Source: Raineyella sp. LH-20 | GTDB lineage: Bacteria > Actinomycetota > Actinomycetes > Propionibacteriales > Propionibacteriaceae | DNA length: 64,000 nt | Direction: 5' to 3' | NCBI RefSeq assembly: GCF_033110965.1 | Contig: NZ_CP137003.1 | Span: 1,550,001-1,614,000, forward strand | In this document: one piece after another, positions 37,836 through 46,325 of the stretch | How the letters are laid out: the number at the start of each line of letters is the position of its first letter | Position numbering within the stretch: position 1 is the stretch's first letter | Made by a program: the position numbers and the translations under genes | The notes under the pieces: generated by a model | Database searches by the model: none | The model's input: the letters and a program-made list of their open reading frames with translations, nothing else | What the model was told of the DNA's origin: nothing

Positions 37836-39242
37836 TCAGGCGGTGGCCAGCGCCAACTCCTGCTTCGGGGCGTCGTACGCCGCCTGGTCGAGGATGCCCT
37901 CACGCTTCGACACGATGACCGGGACCAGCGCCTGACCGGTCACGTTCAGCGCGGTGCGGACCATGTCGATGATCGGGTCGATCGCCAACAGCAGACCGAC
38001 GCCCTCCAGCGGCAGACCCAGGGTCGACAGGGTCAGGGTCAGCATCACCGTCGCGCCGGTCATCCCGGCGGTGGCGGCCGAACCGAGCACGGCGACCACG
38101 GCGATCAGCAGGTAGTCGACCAGGGTGAGCTGCACGTGGAAGAAGTTCGCCACGAAGATCGAGGCCAGCGCCGGGTAGATCGCGGCGCAGCCGTCCATCT
38201 TGGTCGTCGAGCCGAGCGGCACGGCGAAGGAGGCGTACGAGGACGGGACGCCGAGGTTGCGGATGGTCACCTCGCGGGTCACTGGCATGGTGCCCATCGA
38301 CGAGCGCGACACCAGGCCGAGCTGGGTGGCCGGCCACACGCCGCGGAAGAACGGGGCGATGCGCAGGCCGTGGCTCTTCAGGATCAGCGGGTAGACGATG
38401 AGGCCGACGATGAGGCAGCCGACGATCACGTCGAGGACGAAGACGCCCAGCGATCCCACCGCTCCCCAACCGTACGAGGCGACGGCGTTGCCGAGCAGAC
38501 CGACGGTGCCGATCGGGGCGAGCCTGATGATCCACCAGAGCACCCGCTGGACGATCTTCAACGCGGAGTTGACCAGGGCGAGGAACGGCTCGGCCTTGTG
38601 TCCGGCACGCAGTGCGGCGGCGCCGACGACGATGGCGATGACGAGGATCTGCAGGGCGTTGAAGCCGACGGTGGAGGTGCTGCCGTGGGTGGTGACCTCG
38701 AGGCCGAGGAAGTTCTGCGGCACCAGGCCGTTGAGGAAGTCCAGCCAGGTGCCCTGGGTGCTGGAGGCCTTCGCCGCGGTGGCCGCCACGGTGGTGCGGG
38801 CGCCCGGGGAGGTGAGGGTGCCCAGGCCGATGCCGATCAGCACGGCGATCAGCGCGGTGATCGCGAACCAGATCAAGGTCTGGACGGCGAGTCGGGCGGC
38901 GTTGGCGACCTCCCGCAGGTGGGAGATGGAGGACACGATCGCCAGGAAGATCAGCGGCGGGACCACGGCCTTCAGCAGGGTGACGAAGATCGTGCCGATC
39001 GTCTTCAGGGTCGCGCCCAGCCAGTTGGGGACGGCGCTGCCGTCGGGCGCGTGGCCCGCGGGCCCCATCCGGAGGGCCACCAGGCCCAGGATGATGCCCA
39101 GGGCGAGGCCGATCAGCACCTGGGTGCTGAACGAGAGGTGGAAGCGCCGCGTGGCGGGTCCGGCGGGGGTGGTGCCGGGCCGGTCGGCGGGTGTGGTCGA
39201 CGTCGGGTCGGACGGTGTCGGGTCGAGTTGGGTGTGGCTCAC
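37836..39242 (-). CDS. Dicarboxylate/amino acid:cation symporter (DAACS family)
   Basis: 468-residue membrane carrier with the eight-helix plus two-hairpin glutamate-transporter fold. Seen: [30 protein letters not shown] (the serine-rich first hairpin), [19 protein letters not shown] (the NMDGT-type motif, here KMDGC) and a C-terminal [20 protein letters not shown]. The usual NMDGT asparagine and threonine are Lys and Cys, which points away from classic glutamate carriers. It probably takes up C4 dicarboxylates or an amino acid with Na+ or H+. Start is GTG; a clear promoter lies upstream. Confidence 0.92.
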   Translation of the reverse strand: MSHTQLDPTPSDPTSTTPADRPGTTPAGPATRRFHLSFSTQVLIGLALGIILGLVALRMGPAGHAPDGSAVPNWLGATLKTIGTIFVTLLKAVVPPLIFLAIVSSISHLREVANAARLAVQTLIWFAITALIAVLIGIGLGTLTSPGARTTVAATAAKASSTQGTWLDFLNGLVPQNFLGLEVTTHGSTSTVGFNALQILVIAIVVGAAALRAGHKAEPFLALVNSALKIVQRVLWWIIRLAPIGTVGLLGNAVASYGWGAVGSLGVFVLDVIVGCLIVGLIVYPLILKSHGLRIAPFFRGVWPATQLGLVSRSSMGTMPVTREVTIRNLGVPSSYASFAVPLGSTTKMDGCAAIYPALASIFVANFFHVQLTLVDYLLIAVVAVLGSAATAGMTGATVMLTLTLSTLGLPLEGVGLLLAIDPIIDMVRTALNVTGQALVPVIVSKREGILDQAAYDAPKQELALATA

Positions 39243-39250
39243 GGGGTGAA

Positions 39251-39279
39251 ACCATACAACGCTAAATAAGCTGATGCAA
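39251..39279 (-). promoter_or_regulatory. Promoter of the DAACS symporter gene
   Basis: On the minus strand TTGCAT (39274-39279) and TATGGT (39251-39256) stand 17 bases apart, in a notably AT-rich stretch (39251-39300). The predicted transcript starts just before the GTG start, so the leader is very short or absent. Confidence 0.6.
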
Positions 39280-39332
39280 AGTCGCCCATAAGTAAAGCTG
39301 TGGTGTGCTGGTCGCTCGGCGCTCCGCCCGCG

Positions 39333-40163
39333 TCAGGCCGACGCGGGGACGCCGGCCAATCGTTCGGCCAGCGTGGGCAGCGCCTCCTGCAGGGGCGCCT
39401 CCCACCGGAGGGTGACCAGGTCGTCGGCCCGGGTCCGCCCGCGGGTGATCAGCACGATCGGCAGGTCCTGCTTGGCGGCGCGTCGGACGAACCGCAGGCC
39501 GCTCATCACCTGCAGCGAGCTGCCCAGCACCAGCAGTCCCTCGGCCCGTTCGACGAGGTCGAAGCAGTGGTCGACCCGGGGCCGGGGCACCACGTCGCCG
39601 AAGAACACCACGTCCGGCCGCAGCCGGTCGGCCGAACAGCGGGTGCACAGCGGCGCCCGGAAGTCGTCGACCGCCATCGCGGAGAGCACCGCGTCGCCGT
39701 CGGGGCGGATCTCGGTGCCGGCGCCGACGAAGCCCGGGTTGGCTGCGGCCATCCGGGCGTCGAGGGTGGCGCGGTCAGTGACCTCGCCGCACGCCTCGCA
39801 GACCACGCGGGCGAGTGACCCGTGCAGTTCGGTGACGTCGGTGCTGCCGGCCGCCTGGTGCAGCCCGTCGACGTTCTGGGTGATCACCGCGCCGGTGATG
39901 CCGGCCCGCTGCAGTGCGGTCAGCGCCAGGTGGCCCGGGTTCGGCCGGGCCCGGCGCAGGTTCTGCCAGCCCACGTACGACCGGGCCCAGTAGCGGCGGC
40001 GCGCCTCGGACGACGTACGGAACTCGTCGATCCGCATCGGCTGGACCCGCCGGGTGCCGTCCGGGTCCCGGTAGTCCGGGATGCCGGACGCCGTGCTCAT
40101 CCCGGCGCCGGTCAGCACGAGCCAGCGTCGGGAGGGCAGCAGGGTGGTGAGGCGGTCGAGCAC
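39333..40163 (-). CDS. Sir2-family NAD-dependent protein deacylase
   Basis: 276-residue sirtuin. Seen: LTGAGMSTASGIPDYR (NAD binding), QNVDGLH with the catalytic His region, ELHGSLARVVCEACGE, a second CTRCSADRLRPDVVFFGD (zinc cysteine pairs CxxC, CxxC) and VLGSSLQVMSGL. It removes acyl groups from lysines, consuming NAD+. GTG 40163 is the likely start, with TACGCT six bases upstream; it is 14 bases past the DUF1684 stop, so both may be one transcript. Confidence 0.92.
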   Translation of the reverse strand: MLDRLTTLLPSRRWLVLTGAGMSTASGIPDYRDPDGTRRVQPMRIDEFRTSSEARRRYWARSYVGWQNLRRARPNPGHLALTALQRAGITGAVITQNVDGLHQAAGSTDVTELHGSLARVVCEACGEVTDRATLDARMAAANPGFVGAGTEIRPDGDAVLSAMAVDDFRAPLCTRCSADRLRPDVVFFGDVVPRPRVDHCFDLVERAEGLLVLGSSLQVMSGLRFVRRAAKQDLPIVLITRGRTRADDLVTLRWEAPLQEALPTLAERLAGVPASA

Positions 40164-40177
40164 GCGTCGAGCGTACG

Positions 40178-40981
40178 TCAGTCGGCGTCGGGTCGGCGTT
40201 CCCCGGCGGTCACCGGAAAGGGGATGACGTTCTCGGCCACCGGCCGCGGGCAGATGGCGTACGAGGGCACGAAGGCGGCCGGGAAATTGAGCGCGCGGTT
40301 GAAGTCCATCGAGGTGCCACCCTCGGGATCGACCTCGCCCAGCGCCACGAACCGCCAGTCGGCGGTGTCGACGCCGTTGGTGGGGTCGTGGAAGACGACG
40401 TACGCGTCCCCGTGGCCACCGCTGACCAGCAGTTGGACGTCCTGTCCGTCGCGGGTGAACCACACCTCGCCCCAGAACGTCATCGGCTGGCGTACGTCCG
40501 GCTGGGCGGTCTCCACCTCACGGACCAGGTCGGTCGGGAACCGGTCGAAGTGCGCCGGGACGATCCATCCCGGATCCCAGTCGTACGTGGGCACGCCGGT
40601 GAAGTCGGTCCGGGTCGGCGCCTGCGGGTCGCGCAACCGCACCATCGGCCGCCCGCCCCGGACCCCGGCCTCCGCGACGATCCCGTCGTGGACGAGGGAG
40701 TCGTCGGACTCGTCCTCCTCCAGCGGGATGTCGACCGATCCGCTGACCGGTGCGTCGTAGCGCAGCACGGCGTCCTCGTCCGCCAACTCGACCCGCACCT
40801 CGACCTCGTCACCGGACCACAGTCCGGGGAACCCCTCGATCGGGCGGGGCTCCTCGTCCAGCCAGTGCAGGGCGGTGATCGACAGCCAACCGTGGGGTGC
40901 GGCGAGGCCTCTCTCCCGCATCAGGTGCCAGCGCTTCCACTCGCTGCGCTCCCACCTCGTCCAGTCGGGTCCGCTGCCCAT
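40178..40981 (-). CDS. DUF1684-domain protein
   Basis: 267 residues of the DUF1684 family, common in actinobacteria and bacteroidetes, function unknown. Seen: WERSEWKRWHLMRERGLAAP with the WLSITALHWL region, a central beta-rich part, MTFWGEVWFTRDG, and the hallmark C terminus SMDFNRALNFPAAFVPSY with CPRPVAENVIPFPV. No signal peptide. ATG 40981 follows AGGAGG. It lies between threonine aldolase (74 bases upstream) and the sirtuin. Confidence 0.9.
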   Translation of the reverse strand: MGSGPDWTRWERSEWKRWHLMRERGLAAPHGWLSITALHWLDEEPRPIEGFPGLWSGDEVEVRVELADEDAVLRYDAPVSGSVDIPLEEDESDDSLVHDGIVAEAGVRGGRPMVRLRDPQAPTRTDFTGVPTYDWDPGWIVPAHFDRFPTDLVREVETAQPDVRQPMTFWGEVWFTRDGQDVQLLVSGGHGDAYVVFHDPTNGVDTADWRFVALGEVDPEGGTSMDFNRALNFPAAFVPSYAICPRPVAENVIPFPVTAGERRPDAD

Positions 40982-41055
40982 CGCTCCTCCTGCGTCGTGT
41001 TGCAGCGAGGGTAGCGCGCGCGGCCCGGATGGCGGCCGGACCGCCACCGGGCGAC

Positions 41056-42117
41056 TCAGGCGGGGACCGCCGCCAGCGCGTCGGTCAGCGTCGCCACGAA
41101 GGCGTCGACGTCGGCCTCGGTGGTGTCGAAGGTGCACATCCACCGGACCTCGCCGGCGGCCTCGTCCCAGTCGTAGAAGAAGAACCGCTCCCGCAGCCGC
41201 TCGGCGGCCTCCTTCGGCAGGATCGCGAACACCGCGTCGGCGTCGACGGACTGGGTGATGCGTACGTCCGGCAGGTCGCGGACGCCGGCGGCCAGCCGGG
41301 TGGCCATCGCGTTGGCATGTCCGGCCGAGCGCCGCCACAGGTCGCCGTCGTACAGGGCGAGCAACTGGGCCGAGATGAACCGCATCTTGCTCGGCAGCTG
41401 GGTGAGGAACTTGCGGACGTACTGGGGTCCGCGGACGGCGTCGGGGTTGAGCACGACCACCGCCTCGGCGCCCATCAGGCCGTTCTTGGTGCCGCCGAGG
41501 CTGAGCACGTCCGCCCCGATGGCGGTGGTGATGTCACCGAGCCCGCACCCCAGCGAGACGGCCGCGTTGGCCAGCCGGGAGCCGTCGATGTGCAGCTGCA
41601 TCCCCAGTGCGTGGGCGTGGTCGGCCAACGCCCGCAGCTCGTCGGGGGTGTAGACGGTGCCCACCTCGGTGCACTGCGCCACGCTCACCACCGCGGGCTG
41701 CGCGTGATGTGCCTCACCGAAACCGTGGGCGACCCGGTCGATGAGGGCAGGGGTGAGCTTGCCGTCCGGGCTCGGCACGGTCAACGTCTTGACGCCGACC
41801 AGCTTCTCCGGGGCGCCGCACTCGTCCACGTGGATGTGGGCGGTCTCGGCGCAGATCACGGCGTCCCACCGCTCGGTGAGGGTCGCCAGCGACATGATGT
41901 TGGCGCCGGTCCCGTTGAAGACGGGGTAGGCGACGGCGCGGTCGCCGAAGTGGCGTCGGATGACCTGCTGGAGCCGTTCGGTGTAGGGATCCTCGCCGTA
42001 GCTGACCACGTGGCCGCCGTTGGCCGCCACGAGCGCTTCGATCACCTCGGGATGGACCCCGGAGATGTTGTCGGACGCGAAACCGTGGCGGGTCGGATCA
42101 TGGAGCGGTGCGGGCAT
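41056..42117 (-). CDS. Low-specificity L-threonine aldolase (PLP)
   Basis: 353 residues of the beta-eliminating lyase/threonine aldolase family, which splits threonine to glycine and acetaldehyde. Seen: HGFASDNISGVHPEV, YGEDPYTERLQ, VFNGTGANIMSL, AHIHVDECGAPE (PLP stacking His), HIDGSRLANAAV and the Schiff-base lysine in SLGGTKNGLMGAEA. ATG 42117 has TACAGT seven bases upstream and no Shine-Dalgarno. Confidence 0.93.
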   Translation of the reverse strand: MPAPLHDPTRHGFASDNISGVHPEVIEALVAANGGHVVSYGEDPYTERLQQVIRRHFGDRAVAYPVFNGTGANIMSLATLTERWDAVICAETAHIHVDECGAPEKLVGVKTLTVPSPDGKLTPALIDRVAHGFGEAHHAQPAVVSVAQCTEVGTVYTPDELRALADHAHALGMQLHIDGSRLANAAVSLGCGLGDITTAIGADVLSLGGTKNGLMGAEAVVVLNPDAVRGPQYVRKFLTQLPSKMRFISAQLLALYDGDLWRRSAGHANAMATRLAAGVRDLPDVRITQSVDADAVFAILPKEAAERLRERFFFYDWDEAAGEVRWMCTFDTTEADVDAFVATLTDALAAVPA

Positions 42118-42172
42118 GCGGCCCACTGTAGTAGTGCCGGATGCCCGCACCGCGGGTGCCCCGAGGGGATCC

Positions 42173-42679
42173 TCAGCCCAGCTTGATGCGGTACTCGGCC
42201 TCGAGACGGCCGGTGACCTCGTGCTTGCGGGTGCGGCCGGTGGCGTTCCAGCCCATCGCCTCGTAGACCCAGATGGCCCGGGTGTTGTCGGCGTACACCC
42301 ACAGGATGATGTCGGTGAAGCCCTCCTCGCGGCAGGCCTCGGGAAGGGCGATCAGCAGGCGGCGGGCCCAGCCCTCGCCCCAGTGCTCGGGGGCGACGCC
42401 GAGGAAGCGCAGCTCGCCGCGGCCCTCCTGGGTGGCCTCGCGCTCGGGCTCGACGGCGGCGAAGGAGATGATGGCCTCTTCGTCATCGGCGATCGCCAGG
42501 AGGAACGAGTGCTCGGAGGCGGCCAGCACCTCCTCGATCAGCGGGATGGAATCGTTGATCTTCACATCGCTCGCGTCGACCAGGTCGCGGTGCGCGGTGG
42601 CCTCGGCCCAGATGGTGGCAGCCTGCTTGACCAGCTTGGGGTCGCGGGTCTTGGTGGCACCCATCTCGAACTCGGTCAT
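42173..42679 (-). CDS. GNAT-family N-acetyltransferase
   Basis: 168 residues with the acetyl-CoA-binding core: ELRFLGVAPEHWGEGWARRLL (the Q/RxxGxG/A motif reads GEGWARR), then ILWVYADNTRAIWVYEAMGW. The substrate is unknown. ATG 42679 has GAAGGAG upstream. A TAGAGT -10-like hexamer (minus strand, 42771-42776) suggests an 80-90 nt leader. The 244-base spacer toward the next gene holds nothing else clear. Confidence 0.9.
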   Translation of the reverse strand: MTEFEMGATKTRDPKLVKQAATIWAEATAHRDLVDASDVKINDSIPLIEEVLAASEHSFLLAIADDEEAIISFAAVEPEREATQEGRGELRFLGVAPEHWGEGWARRLLIALPEACREEGFTDIILWVYADNTRAIWVYEAMGWNATGRTRKHEVTGRLEAEYRIKLG

Positions 42680-42923
42680 GATGGCTCCTTCCGTGTCATG
42701 CCGCGTCAGGCGGGAATGCCAGGACGCCTCGTGCACGAGTCCCGGTGGTGGCCGGGGTGGCACGTCCATCACTCTAATGGTTACCGGGTCGGTGCGGGAT
42801 GGGCTGACGCGGCGACGGTCCGCGGGTCTCCGGGAGCCTTCGTCGGTGCCCGCGGGATGACGGCGTGGCCTGTGGAGACGCGTACGACCTGTGGGCAGCG
42901 GCCGCTGTCGGCACAGCCTGATC

Positions 42924-43442
42924 TCAGCCGGCGAGGACCTGGAACAGGACGTGGTCCTGCCAGCGTCCGTTGATCTGCAGGTACTGCGGAGCCCGGCCGA
43001 TCCGGACGAAACCGTTCGTGATGAGGACATGCTGGGAGGCGATGTTGTGCGGCAGGGTGGCCGCCTCCAGGCGGTGCAGGCGCAGGTCCCCGAAGGCGTA
43101 CGCCTTGACGGCGCTGACCGCCGCGGTGGCCAGACCTCGGCCGGTGTGGTCCAGTGACACCCAGTAGCCGATCCCGCCGGACAGGAACGCGCCGCGGGTG
43201 ATCCGGGAGATGGTGATCCGGCCGACCGGCTCCTCGCCGTCGAGGATGACGAACGGGGCGACCAGCCCGGCGTCGCGTTCGCGCAGCGCCTCGGCCAGGT
43301 AGGCCTGCTGCCCCGGAACGGTGAACCAGGACTCGTCGCGCTGCGGCTCCCAGGGCTGCAGGAAGGTGCGATTGCGGCGGTAGAGCGCCGCCAGGACGGG
43401 CGCGTCCTTGAGCGTCACCGGGCGGATCACAGAACGGTGCAT
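42924..43442 (-). CDS. RimJ/RimL-type GNAT acetyltransferase
   Basis: 172 residues of the ribosomal-protein/amino-terminal acetyltransferase group: IRPVTLKDAPVLAALYRRNR, IGYWVSLDHTGRGLATAAV (CoA motif), HRLEAATLPHNIASQHVL and NGFVRIGRAPQYLQINGRW. ATG 43442 has CAGAAT six bases upstream and no Shine-Dalgarno, so it is preferred to GTG/ATG starts further out. Divergent from the MarR operon. Substrate unknown. Confidence 0.9.
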   Translation of the reverse strand: MHRSVIRPVTLKDAPVLAALYRRNRTFLQPWEPQRDESWFTVPGQQAYLAEALRERDAGLVAPFVILDGEEPVGRITISRITRGAFLSGGIGYWVSLDHTGRGLATAAVSAVKAYAFGDLRLHRLEAATLPHNIASQHVLITNGFVRIGRAPQYLQINGRWQDHVLFQVLAG

Positions 43443-43488
43443 GTGGCAATTCTGCCAGCGCACCGTTCCGCCGGCGCGGTCGCGAGCA

Positions 43489-43518
43489 TTGATTAGCTTG
43501 GGTAATGAACTATGCTAA
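43489..43518 (+). promoter_or_regulatory. marR promoter with imperfect palindrome
   Basis: TTGATT (43489-43494) and TATGCT (43511-43516) are 16 bases apart in an AT-rich stretch. A 26-bp imperfect palindrome with TTAGC and GCTAA ends (43493-43518) spans the space between and over the hexamers, a suitable MarR operator for autoregulation. Confidence 0.5.
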
Positions 43519-43695
43519 CGATGTGACGCCGGGTGATCGGTGTCACGACGGGGCTGGTTCCGACGGACGGCGACACCCGGCTGATCGAGCCGGATGACCG
43601 ATCGAACTGCCCGGCTCCGTGAGACGGCAGGGCCCGACGAGTGCCGGACCGGAACAGGCGGAGGACGACTCACGCACAGCACGGACAGGGACGGC

Positions 43696-44226
43696 ATGGA
43701 CGGACGAGACAGCCGCAGCATGGACAGGCGCACCACGAACAGGTCGGGCGTCGACCCGCACAGCGCGGAGGATCCGGCGCCGACCGGCGCGGAGATGCCG
43801 ACCCCCGACTCCGAGGCCCTGTTGAGCCTCGCCAATGATGTCCGGCTGGTCTGCCAGCAGATCAGCCGCCGGGTGCGCTTCGAGAGCGGCACCGACGTGG
43901 CGCCGCACCAGTTCAGCGTCCTGGTGAAGCTGAGGAACCGCCGGTGGACGCCGGGCGAGCTGGCGGAGGCCGAGCGGGTGAGCCCGCCGAGCATGACCCG
44001 GACGGTCAACTGCCTGTGCGAGCTCGGGCTGGTCGAGAAGGTCGGCAACCCCGACGACGGCCGCCAGCGCGTCCTGCACCTCACCCCCGCGGGGGAGGAC
44101 GTCGTCGATCGTACGATCAACGCCCGCGACACCTGGATGATGCAGCGCCTCTCGGAACTCTCCGACGAGGAGCGCGCCGTCCTGGCCGCCGCCACCACGG
44201 TGCTGCAGGGGGTGCTCGCCCGATGA
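43696..44226 (+). CDS. MarR-family transcriptional regulator
   Basis: Winged-helix regulator. Core seen: LVKLRNRRWTPGELAEAERV, SPPSMTRTVNCLCELGLVEK and NPDDGRQRVLHLTPAGED (wing). The start is uncertain: ATG 43594, 43696 (AGGGA upstream, chosen; 176 residues) and 43795 (143 residues, MarR's common length) are all in frame. The N-terminal part is low-complexity. Its stop overlaps the MFS start by four bases, and a glycosylase follows with another ATGA overlap, so it likely controls an efflux-plus-repair operon. Ligand unknown. Confidence 0.85.
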   Translation: MDGRDSRSMDRRTTNRSGVDPHSAEDPAPTGAEMPTPDSEALLSLANDVRLVCQQISRRVRFESGTDVAPHQFSVLVKLRNRRWTPGELAEAERVSPPSMTRTVNCLCELGLVEKVGNPDDGRQRVLHLTPAGEDVVDRTINARDTWMMQRLSELSDEERAVLAAATTVLQGVLAR

Positions 44227-45650
44227 GCCGCACCGCCACTCCGGCCGAGGCTCTCGACCGCACATCCGAGGCCGGCGATCGTACGTCGCCCACGGCCTCG
44301 TCCGCCCGCTCGTCGGTCGGGGCCACAGCCTCGTCGGCCCGGACGTCGGCCGCCGCGTCCCGGCGTCGCTCGCGCCGGCCGCTCCCGGCCACCCCGCACG
44401 GCATCTTCGCCTCGCTCCACCTGCGCAACTACCGTCTCTACTTCTTCGGCATGCTGCTGTCGAACATCGGGCTGTGGATGTTCCGGGTGGCCCAGGACTG
44501 GCTGGTGCTGACCCAGCTCACCCAGCACTCGTCGTTGGCGCTGGGCACGATCACCGGCCTGCAGTTCCTGCCGGTCCTGCTGCTCTCCGCGTACGGCGGG
44601 GCGATCGCCGACAGGTTCGACCAGCGCAAGCTGCTGATGGTCACCCAGGCCGCGGCCGGGCTGGTCGCTCTGGTGCAGGCGGTCCTGGTGCTGACCGGCA
44701 CCGTGCAGCTGTGGCACGTCTATCTGCTCGCCGCGTTGGGTGGTGTGGTCGCCTCGTTCGACAACCCGGCCCGCCAGGCGTTCGTCTCCGAGCTGGTCCC
44801 CGAGTCCTACCTGGTCAACGCCGTCGGTCTGAACGCCACCACCTTCAACATGTCCCGGTTGCTCGGTCCCGGCCTCGCCGGTCTGATGATCGGTGTCGCC
44901 GGGGTCGGCCCGGCCATCCTGGTCAACGCGATCAGCTATGCCGCGACCCTGGCCGCCCTGGTGCTGATGGATCCGGTCGACCTGCACGGCGCGCCGAAGA
45001 CCCGCGGCCGGGGCTCGGTGCGGGCCGGCATGGCGTACGTGGCGCACCGCCCGGACGTCCTGCTGGTGATGTTCATGGTGTTCATGCTCGGCACGTTCGG
45101 GCTGAACTTCCAGGTCACCAACGCCCTGATGGCCACCCAGGTGTTCCGCGTCGGGCCCGAACAGTACGGCCTGATGGGCACCGTGATGGGCGTCGGCACG
45201 CTCGGCGCGGCCCTGATGGCGGCGTCTCGCAAGCAGCCGCGGATGGTGGTGCTGGTCGCCGCGCTGGGCGGCTTCACCGTCGGGATGATCGGCCTCACCG
45301 TCGCCCCGTCGTACCTCGTCTACGTCCTGCTGTTGATCCTCGTCGGCCTCACCTCACTGACGGTGATGACCAGCGCCAACGCGACCGTGCAGCTCTCCGT
45401 CGATCCGGCCATGCGTGGCCGGGTGATGGCGCTCTACATGATGGTGTTCATGGGCGGCACGCCGATCGGCGCCCCGCTGATCGGCTGGGTCGGTGCCCAG
45501 TTCGGGGCCCGCGCCACGCTGGGTGTCGGGGCCGCAGCCACCGGGCTGGCCACCGTGGCCGCACTGTGGGTGCTGCTCCGGGCCCGGCGTGGGGAGCACG
45601 CCCGCGAGGGGGCGCCGGGCGCCGCGGATCGTGGCACCATGGCGGCATGA
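44223..45650 (+). CDS. MFS transporter (EntS/Bcr-like exporter)
   Basis: 475 residues with twelve hydrophobic segments preceded by a 55-residue Ser/Thr/Arg-rich N-terminal extension. Seen: FASLHLRNYRLYFFGMLLS, GAIADRFDQRKLLM (motif A), SFDNPARQAFVSELVP, and RGRVMALYMMVFMGGTPIGAPL, features of the MFS_3/enterobactin-exporter-like group. Translationally coupled with MarR (ATGA) and the next gene (ATGA), so probably exports a toxic compound sensed by MarR. Substrate unknown. Confidence 0.9.
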   Translation: MSRTATPAEALDRTSEAGDRTSPTASSARSSVGATASSARTSAAASRRRSRRPLPATPHGIFASLHLRNYRLYFFGMLLSNIGLWMFRVAQDWLVLTQLTQHSSLALGTITGLQFLPVLLLSAYGGAIADRFDQRKLLMVTQAAAGLVALVQAVLVLTGTVQLWHVYLLAALGGVVASFDNPARQAFVSELVPESYLVNAVGLNATTFNMSRLLGPGLAGLMIGVAGVGPAILVNAISYAATLAALVLMDPVDLHGAPKTRGRGSVRAGMAYVAHRPDVLLVMFMVFMLGTFGLNFQVTNALMATQVFRVGPEQYGLMGTVMGVGTLGAALMAASRKQPRMVVLVAALGGFTVGMIGLTVAPSYLVYVLLLILVGLTSLTVMTSANATVQLSVDPAMRGRVMALYMMVFMGGTPIGAPLIGWVGAQFGARATLGVGAAATGLATVAALWVLLRARRGEHAREGAPGAADRGTMAA

Positions 45651-46291
45651 CGCGTACGCTCCACCTCGTCGGCGAGGAGAAGGCCGACGCGCTGCTCGGC
45701 AGCGAACCGTTCGCCCTGCTGACCGGGATGCTCCTCGATCAACAGGTGCCGATGGAGGTCGCGTTCTCCGGCCCGGCCAAGCTGCTCGACCGGATCGGGA
45801 CCGTCGATCCGGCGGCGATCGCGGTGATGGATCCGGAGGAGTTCCTCGCGGCGTTCGCCGAGCGCCCGGCGGTGCACCGGTTCCCGCGGGCGATGGCCGA
45901 GCGGGTGCAGGCCCTGGCCACCGAGGTGGTCGCGACCTACGGCGGCCGCACGGAGACGATCTGGACCGCCGGCGACCCGACCGGGGCCGAGATCCTCGCA
46001 CGGCTGAAGCGGCTGCCCGGGTTCGGCGAGCAGAAGGCGAAGATCTTCCTCGCCCTGCTCGGCAAGCAGTTCGACCTGCAGGCGCCGGGCTGGCGGGAGG
46101 CCGCCGGCGACTACGCCGTCGATGGCTCGCGGCGCTCCATCGCCGACGTGGTGGACGAGCGGAGCCTGGCCGAGGTCCGCGCGTTCAAGAAGGAGATGAA
46201 GGCGAAGGCCAAGGCGGCCAAGGCGGCCAAGGCGTCGCCCACGGCGGCCAAGGCGTCGCCCACGGCGGCCAAGGCGTCGCCCGACGCCTGA
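45647..46291 (+). CDS. HhH-GPD-type base-excision DNA repair protein with repeat tail
   Basis: 214 residues. The HhH-GPD fold is visible: LLTGMLLDQQVPMEVAFSG, VHRFPRAMAERVQAL and the hairpin LKRLPGFGEQKAKIFLALL. The usual iron-sulfur cluster is absent. Exact glycosylase specificity and catalytic residue are not determined. The C terminus is a Lys/Ala tail (FKKEMKAKAKAAKAAK) followed by imperfect KASPTAA repeats made of 21-bp units, probably variable in length. ATG overlaps the MFS stop (ATGA). Confidence 0.85.
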   Translation: MTRTLHLVGEEKADALLGSEPFALLTGMLLDQQVPMEVAFSGPAKLLDRIGTVDPAAIAVMDPEEFLAAFAERPAVHRFPRAMAERVQALATEVVATYGGRTETIWTAGDPTGAEILARLKRLPGFGEQKAKIFLALLGKQFDLQAPGWREAAGDYAVDGSRRSIADVVDERSLAEVRAFKKEMKAKAKAAKAAKASPTAAKASPTAAKASPDA

Positions 46292-46325
46292 CACCTGACG
46301 CGAGCCCTGAGGCGGCGGGATCGGC

